From: Balamuthia mandrillaris
Taxonomy: Eukaryota; Discosea; Longamoebia; Balamuthiidae
DNA: 22,500 nt
Direction: 5' to 3'
Assembly: GCA_031835245.1 (NCBI GenBank)
Contig: JAVKOQ010000419.1
Span: 1 to 22,500, forward strand
Shown: positions 17,710-22,500 of the stretch, one piece after another
Numbering within the stretch: the stretch's first letter is position 1
How the letters are laid out: each line of letters starts with the position of its first letter
Notes under the pieces: model-generated
The model's database searches: none
What the model was told of the DNA's origin: nothing
Seen by the model: only the letters and a program-made list of their open reading frames with translations
Made by a program: the position numbers and the translations under genes

Positions 17710-19840
17710 CTAAGACGCGGGCGAGGAGGAGGCTCGGTGGAGGAGGGCCTTGATGGGGAGGCGCTGTTGCAGCATGCTGTCCCGAGAGCGGATGGTTACC
17801 GTGTCGTCTTGAAGGGTGGTGTAGTCGATGGTCACGCAGTAGGGCGTTCCAATTTCGTCCTGTCTTCGATACCTCCGCCCTATTTGTTTTTAGTGTAAGA
17901 AATGGTGCATGAGAGAGGGGAGAGGAGAAAAAGAAGCGAGGGAGAGACCAATGGATCCAGTGTCATCATAGTCAGTGGCCACAATGGTACTTAGTCGATC
18001 AAAGAGTTTATGAGCAGTGGTAGCAAGCTCCTGCCTTTTCATCAGCGGCATGACGGCATATTTGAATGGAGCAAGGCTCTCCGCCAACTTCAGCACGACT
18101 CTCGTTTCAGTGCCACTTCCACCATCAGAAGATGATGGCACATCTTCTTCATGATAGGCATCCGTAAGAAAAGCTAGAAGCAGTCTGTCTAACCCTGCAG
18201 CCGGTTCAATGACGTGTGGGAGAGTGAGCTCCCCTGTAGTTAAGTCCCTGTAGCGGAGGTCTTGCTTGGAGTGCTTCATGTGCTGCTCTAGATCGAAGCT
18301 GCCTCTATGGGAGATGCCCCATATCTCACCCCAACCAAAGGGAAAGCGGTACTCGATGTCGGTGGTGCAGCGAGAGTAGTGAGCCAGCTCCGAGGCGTCG
18401 TGTTTCCGTTTCATAAGGTTGGAGGCCTTTAGGCCATGCTTAAGCAGCCATTCATAACAAAACTCAACCCAATGATCAAATCTTTTGTATTGCATTGTTT
18501 GTTTAACTTTTTTTTATGGTAGCGAAAAGAGAGGTGGGATTACACGTACTTCTCTTGCGATTCGTTGCTGTGACAAAAGTATTCTAGCTCCATCTGCTCG
18601 AACTCTCTCATCCTAAACAGAAAATTGGCAGGAGAAACTTCATTCCTGAAAGACTTGCCTATTTGTCCCACTCCTATTCCCATGTTGCATATGAACAATA
18701 ATAAGTTAGTTGGAGAAGAGAAGCGTGCAGGAAGTTATAGCTGAAGAAGCGGAAAGAAAGGATTGATGAATGGAGGTTCAAGTACCAAAAGGAAGTCGTT
18801 TGCGCATGGCTGTATAGGTCTGTACAAAACTGATAAATATGCCCTGAGCAGTCTCTGGCCGCAGGAAAACCTCGTGCCCTGCACCAGAGGTTGGCCCACA
18901 GGTTGTGCTGAACATCAAGTTAAAAGGCCGTATGTCTGTTGAGCAAACCACATTGTCACCAGCAAATCAACAAACGAATCGCATTGGGAGGAGAGAACAG
19001 GACATGGAGAGAATAGAACCTTCAATGTTGCAGCCCTTCGGGTTTCGAGGACAATGAACAGGCATGATGCGCTTCTCTCGGAAAATGGCCTGCAACTCAG
19101 AGAGAGAGAGCTTTCCTGCATTCTCCACGAGGCCACATTCCTCCAACAGCTTGTCCGCCCTGATAGTTCAGAGAAGTTTGACAGCAATCAACGAGCACTG
19201 CTGATCAGCCAACTAAAGATCGAACGCAAGACAGAAGGAGGATACGGCAATTGCAGCAGATGTTACCGGAAGCGTTGCTGGCACTCTTTGCACTCGGCCA
19301 TGTAGTCGTTGAAGTGATCCACGTGACCAGCCGCCTTCCACACTGTTTGATAGAAAGCCGTTAAGATTGTTAAGGCGCGTCTTAGTTTTTTTTGTCTCGC
19401 CAAAGTGGTCTCCAGTACCTTCTCTATTCATCAAAATGGGAGTGTCAAGGCCGACACAATCTCTGCGTAGCTCTACAAAATCCCTCCACCAACAGTCCTT
19501 GATGTTCTTCTTGAGCTGGCTGCCTGCAGCAGTGGCGGACGATGAGGAATCACACACATACACACACACAAACACACTGTGCAAACAAAAGCATGCTGGA
19601 CGCCAACCAACCCAAAGGTCCATAGTCGAACGATCCGGCAAAGCCGCCGTAGATCTCCGAGTTGGGGAAGACAAAGCCTCTTCGCTTGCACAGCGAGGCT
19701 ATCTTTTCTTGCAGGTGGTTGAGGTCCCCAGCGCCGCCGGTTCCGCCGCCGGTCACCGAAGCAAATCCGCGAAGCCATGGCCCGGGCGCAACACACCGCC
19801 CGCGGAGAACGGGAAAGCTGAGGAGAGGAGGCTCCAACAT
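17710..19840 (-). CDS. Glycyl-tRNA synthetase, bacterial alpha2 type, with N-terminal leader
   Basis: Class II synthetase charging tRNA-Gly. Spliced model: complement(17710..17879, 17949..18481, 18544..18673, 18786..18935, 19020..19159, 19267..19342, 19419..19523, 19612..19840), eight exons, seven GT-AG introns of 62-112 bp, 510 residues, stop TAG. Landmarks: [26 protein letters not shown] (about 52-77, shown here in part), [29 protein letters not shown], motif 2 [10 protein letters not shown] (about 236-245), [25 protein letters not shown], motif 3 EPAAGLDR (about 369-376), and the anticodon-binding domain ending [24 protein letters not shown]. These blocks resemble the compact Firmicutes/Thermus-type enzyme more than human GARS1; there is no WHEP domain. 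Residues 1-38 are rich in Arg, Pro and hydrophobics with one early Glu, consistent with mitochondrial import. No later in-frame Met offers a plausible cytosolic start. It is head-to-head with a tRNA-Gly gene. Confidence 0.93.
19551..19577. repeat. CA-rich microsatellite in first GlyRS intron
   Basis: Imperfect (CA)n run in intron 19524-19611. It is the only CA tract of this size in the window and contrasts with the (GA/CT)n tracts of the other genes. Confidence 0.8.
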
Positions 19841-19957
19841 GCTGGTCCTTCGGATTGGCTTCCTCTCACGGCTGATGTGTGGGCCTTATTTTGTGCGGAC
19901 CAATTTTTTGATTGAAATGTCATGCGGTCCAAAAGAATGTAGTTTTCTTCTCGTCAA
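19841..19957. promoter_or_regulatory. Shared 117-bp spacer between GlyRS and tRNA-Gly genes
   Basis: The GlyRS ATG (leftward) and the tRNA-Gly 5' end (rightward) are only 117 bp apart, so the pol II promoter of the synthetase overlaps the pol III upstream region of the tRNA. No TATA box stands out. Confidence 0.5.
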
Positions 19958-20028
19958 GCGTTCGTAGTCTAGTGGCAGGATCCCAACCTCCCACGTTGGG
20001 GGCCCGGGTTCAATTCCCGGCGGACGCA
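19958..20028 (+). tRNA. tRNA-Gly (anticodon CCC)
   Basis: A 71-nt cloverleaf. Acceptor GCGTTCG (19958-19964) pairs with CGGACGC (20021-20027) with one G-T pair; discriminator A is at 20028. The D arm GTCT/GGAT has loop AGTGGCA. The anticodon stem CCAAC/GTTGG has loop CTCCCAC, so anticodon CCC is at 19990-19992. The T stem CCGGG/CCCGG has the canonical loop TTCAATT. No intron and no encoded CCA, typical of a nuclear gene. It reads GGG codons. It is divergent from the glycyl-tRNA synthetase gene. Confidence 0.96.
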
Positions 20029-20034
20029 TATTTA

Positions 20035-20041
20035 TTTTTTT
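20035..20041 (+). terminator. RNA polymerase III terminator (T7) of tRNA-Gly
   Basis: Seven consecutive T residues start six bases after the tRNA-Gly 3' end, a normal pol III terminator. Confidence 0.75.
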
Positions 20042-20228
20042 CCATCTTTTGTTGATCTTTTAAGGGCCTGCTCGGATCAGTCGTGTCGTCTTGACAAAAG
20101 GTCGAGAGTTCAGGAACGCTTGATCTATGTGTGTTTCTCTGCTTTTGTTTGACATGGTACAGATCAACGGGATTTTTTTTTTTGTCGAGCAGGAAGGGGA
20201 GGTGGTGTAGACGGCGACATGGTTTTGT

Positions 20229-20585
20229 ATGGGTTTCCCTGCTAATGGTGCGCACCAAAGCCGCACCATTTTTGCAGACAAAAAAGAAGAAAGAAAAAAA
20301 GAACTGATGGCACGGGACCGGGGAAGTTACTTTCGAGACCGCCGAGCAGCCATAAAACGAGAAAGGGAGGAGAAGGAACAAGAGGAACAGCAGCGACTGA
20401 AAAAAAAGGCACTCTCTTCGGCCTCTCCAAAACCAATAAGGGCGATACCACCGTGGTAGGCCAGAAGAAGCGTTTGGCCGAGTTCCTCTCCGATCTAAGC
20501 GCCTTTCAACACTACTTGCGGCATCACAAGCCACGAGCCACTCCGCCTCACTGCTCTTCACCTTTACCCTCAGCTTCTTCTTTTT

Positions 20586-20589
<4 letters not shown>
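20229..20589 (+). other. Possible coding fragment, unrecognised Lys/Arg/Glu-rich protein
   Basis: No family is recognised. One frame (20229-20459) reads a charged stretch containing ELMARDRGSYFRDRRAAIKRE and then LKKKAL. From about 20405 a second frame becomes the more protein-like one (GTLFGLSKTNKGDTTVVGQ, then KKRLAEFLSDLSAFQHYL) and stays open into the (TC)n tract. The two frames meet at a run of eight A (20400-20407), where a one-base sequencing or assembly slip could join them; no GT-AG intron explains the switch. It may be the 5' part of a gene broken off at the (TC)n tract. It could also be chance open frames in low-complexity DNA. Confidence 0.3.

Positions 20590-20675
<86 letters not shown>
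20589..20675. repeat. Long pure (TC)n tract at compositional boundary
   Basis: About 43 uninterrupted TC dinucleotides, the longest simple repeat in the window. CpG-containing, roughly 50% GC sequence lies to its left and CpG-poor AT-rich sequence to its right. A tract of this kind is a usual site for false assembly joins. Confidence 0.95.
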
Positions 20676-20680
<5 letters not shown>

Positions 20681-20689
20681 CTTTCTGTC

Positions 20690-22500
20690 CCTCTAGCTTT
20701 TCTTTCCTTCTCTTTGGAGACACAATTATGTTATTTGTTGCAAAATTGACAAACTGGCACAAATTTTCCATTTTATGGCTGCATTTTCAGACATAGTCCT
20801 TTTCTAAGTTAACACAATATTATTAGAAATACTTTTCAGCAAGGAAAATTTTTAAAATTTAGAGTAAAAGAGCTTTTTTTCTGTTTTCTTTTGATCTTAT
20901 AATCTTTGACTCAAGATTTAAAAAAATTGAAAAGACAATCAAAATAGTTTATAACATTGCCTAGGATGCAAATTGTAAAACCTTAAATATAATACTATCA
21001 ATGTAGTTCCTGTAAGCCTGCAGGAGTGGACAAAACCAAGGTTACACGTCATGCTCTTCCCCTTTGTCTCCGAGGGAAAATACATGACTCCTCAATGCTT
21101 ATGTCCACCCTGCAGCACTACAGTGTAGTTCCCTTCAAAAAAGCAGTTTTTCACTGGAATGTTGGCCAGAATCAGAAGTCCTGATCTGAGTTGTACTAGC
21201 TAATAGGGTCACCGCACTTAAAAAAATGTAGGTCACTGCTTATCTCCTGGTGGAACCACTTTAGCTATCAACAAGGCCTTGACCAGCCTCTCCCTACCCT
21301 CTCCTTCCTGGTAGCAAGGCCCTTGGAGACTCTACAGTGGGCCTTTTGCTCCCTCAGGGCAGGTCCTTATACTAGAGAGTGCTCATGCTCTCTTACCACT
21401 GCTGAGCTCTTCCTGGTCATGGACAGGGAAAACATAGTAAATGCTTGAGATGTGGGAGAGAATGTGGCAAGAGCAAGAAAATGAGAGAGAAAGAGAGAGA
21501 GAGAGAGAAAGAGAAAGAGAAAGAAAAAAGAGAAAGAAAAGAGAAGAGAGAATGAGAAAGAGAGAAGAAAGAGAATATAACACAAACTATGAGAAGAATG
21601 AGGAGTGCTGGTACTACCATCAGCATCATAGCCATGAAGCCCACTGATGAATGCCACCATAAAGAAATTAAGGATTGACAGGTCGCTACCTGCTTCCATC
21701 AGTAAGTAGTCCTGTTGGATTTTTGTCAACATAAGCAAAAGAAAAAGGGGGAAAAGGAAAGAAAAGAAGAAAACAGGAAACGTGCTTCAAACGTCTGCTG
21801 CTGGCTGCAAACTTCAAGGTGGTGAAGTGACCTTTTTCTGTAAACTATATGTACACTTTCGTTTTTCTTCAATCTGTGCATGTGCACTCTTCCTATAAAT
21901 CATTTTCTCTCCTCTATCTTTTTCTTTTTCTTTTATTATGCTTTTTTCATTAATTAAAGGTTTTTTGCTATACTCTTCAAGTAGGTATTAGTTAGGTTGT
22001 TTCTTTATCAGCCTTATTATAGTAATTTTAAATACATACTTCTATTGTTTTTTTTTGAATTCATTTTTTGTTTTATTAGTTATTTTAAGTTGTTAAGTAG
22101 TTGTATTTATTTAACAAAATGTAAATAATTAAAAATAAAGTTGTGTTGATGGGAAATAAACCCTGTGGATCAAGAAAGGGACGACATGTAATCTACTCTG
22201 GGTTTATTCACAAGAAAAGAGGTGTGGACCAAAGTGTGTGCTTTGAGTGTATTATAAGGAAAAAGGGAAAATAAAAAGGGGTAAGAAAATTGGGGTATCC
22301 AGAGAGAGTGTCAATAGGAAGTCATAATGACATGAATTGTTGGTTTTCCAACAGTTTTAATCAAATATCTAAAGTTGTTTTCTTTAAATAATGAGATTTT
22401 GTTTTAAAAGGGAACACCCTTTTTAGTTTAAAATGTGTTATAGGTACCACAGTTAAATGAAGTGATAGTAGTTTTAAAATTATTGATAAATGCAAGTAAG
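20690..22500. other. AT-rich, CpG-depleted tail with no recognised gene
   Basis: About 1.8 kb with no long ORF, no tRNA and no recognised transposon. Reading line by line I count only 8 CpG dinucleotides, with none in the first 350 bases, far below what its C and G content would give. Sequence left of 20550 has several CpG in most 60-base lines. Such depletion is typical of heavily methylated genomes, for example vertebrates. It holds a GA-rich stretch at 21482-21575 and an AT-rich half after 21830. Most simply it belongs to another organism or to a quite different chromosomal compartment. Confidence 0.7.
21482..21575. repeat. GA-rich imperfect simple repeat
   Basis: Purine tract of GA, GAAA and GAAAGA units on the + strand. 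It is less pure than the GA tracts further left and lies in the CpG-poor tail, so it need not share their origin. Short frames read through it are repeat artefacts. Confidence 0.85.

Noticed and set aside
19367-19915. 182-codon open frame on the + strand
   Set aside because: It overlaps three GlyRS exons on the opposite strand and the GlyRS promoter; the GlyRS reading has unmistakable family motifs.
20010-20771. 253-codon minus-strand open frame with a long Arg-Glu repeat
   Set aside because: The frame is kept open by the (TC)n tract read as (GA)n and covers the tRNA-Gly end; no homology is visible.
1-22500. CRISPR arrays, bacterial operons or integrated virus-like elements
   Set aside because: No direct-repeat/spacer array, no polycistronic bacterial layout and no recognisable viral or retroelement protein was seen. 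The repeats present are simple microsatellites and coding repeats.

Overview
The window is nuclear DNA of a unicellular eukaryote over about 20.6 kb, followed by about 1.8 kb whose base composition is so different that it probably has another origin. The first part is gene-dense (about 200 to 400 bp between genes), carries many short GT-AG introns (35 modelled, 58 to 174 bp), has CpG at ordinary frequency, and uses all three standard stop codons. The gene content (formin-type GBD/FH3 domain fused to LRRs and a RasGEF, talin-F0-like folds, separase, WRAP73, transportin) best fits an amoebozoan-like protist. That placement is inference; no marker gene here settles it.

Layout. 1-223 (+): C-terminus of separase, cut by the window edge. 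461-3717 (-): complete transportin/karyopherin beta-2, 7 exons, convergent with separase. 4127-4198 (+): tRNA-Val(AAC). 4289-6468 (-): WRAP73/Wdr8 WD-repeat protein, 7 exons. 6849-10904 (+): intronless 1,351-residue protein with a roughly 700-residue E/K/R-rich helical rod, divergent from WRAP73. 11070-17465 (-): 17-exon gene for a 1,664-residue LRR - GBD/FH3 - triple ubiquitin-like - RasGEF protein, convergent with the rod gene. 17710-19840 (-): glycyl-tRNA synthetase of the bacterial alpha2 type with a mitochondrial-type leader, 8 exons. 19958-20028 (+): tRNA-Gly(CCC), head-to-head with that synthetase. 20229-20589 (+): possible but unrecognised coding fragment. 20589-20675: pure (TC)n tract. 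20690-22500: AT-rich, CpG-depleted sequence with no gene seen.

The four spliced models were built by following homology across GT-AG boundaries. In each the reading frame closes exactly (873, 503, 1,664 and 510 residues), which is strong internal support. The genes do not form one pathway: they cover chromosome segregation, nuclear import, microtubule minus-end anchoring, small-GTPase signalling to the cytoskeleton, and organellar translation. The most notable items are the RasGEF fusion, the bacterial-type GlyRS beside its cognate tRNA gene, the very long putative single-alpha-helix rod, (GA/CT)n tracts in several introns, and the compositional break near 20.6 kb.
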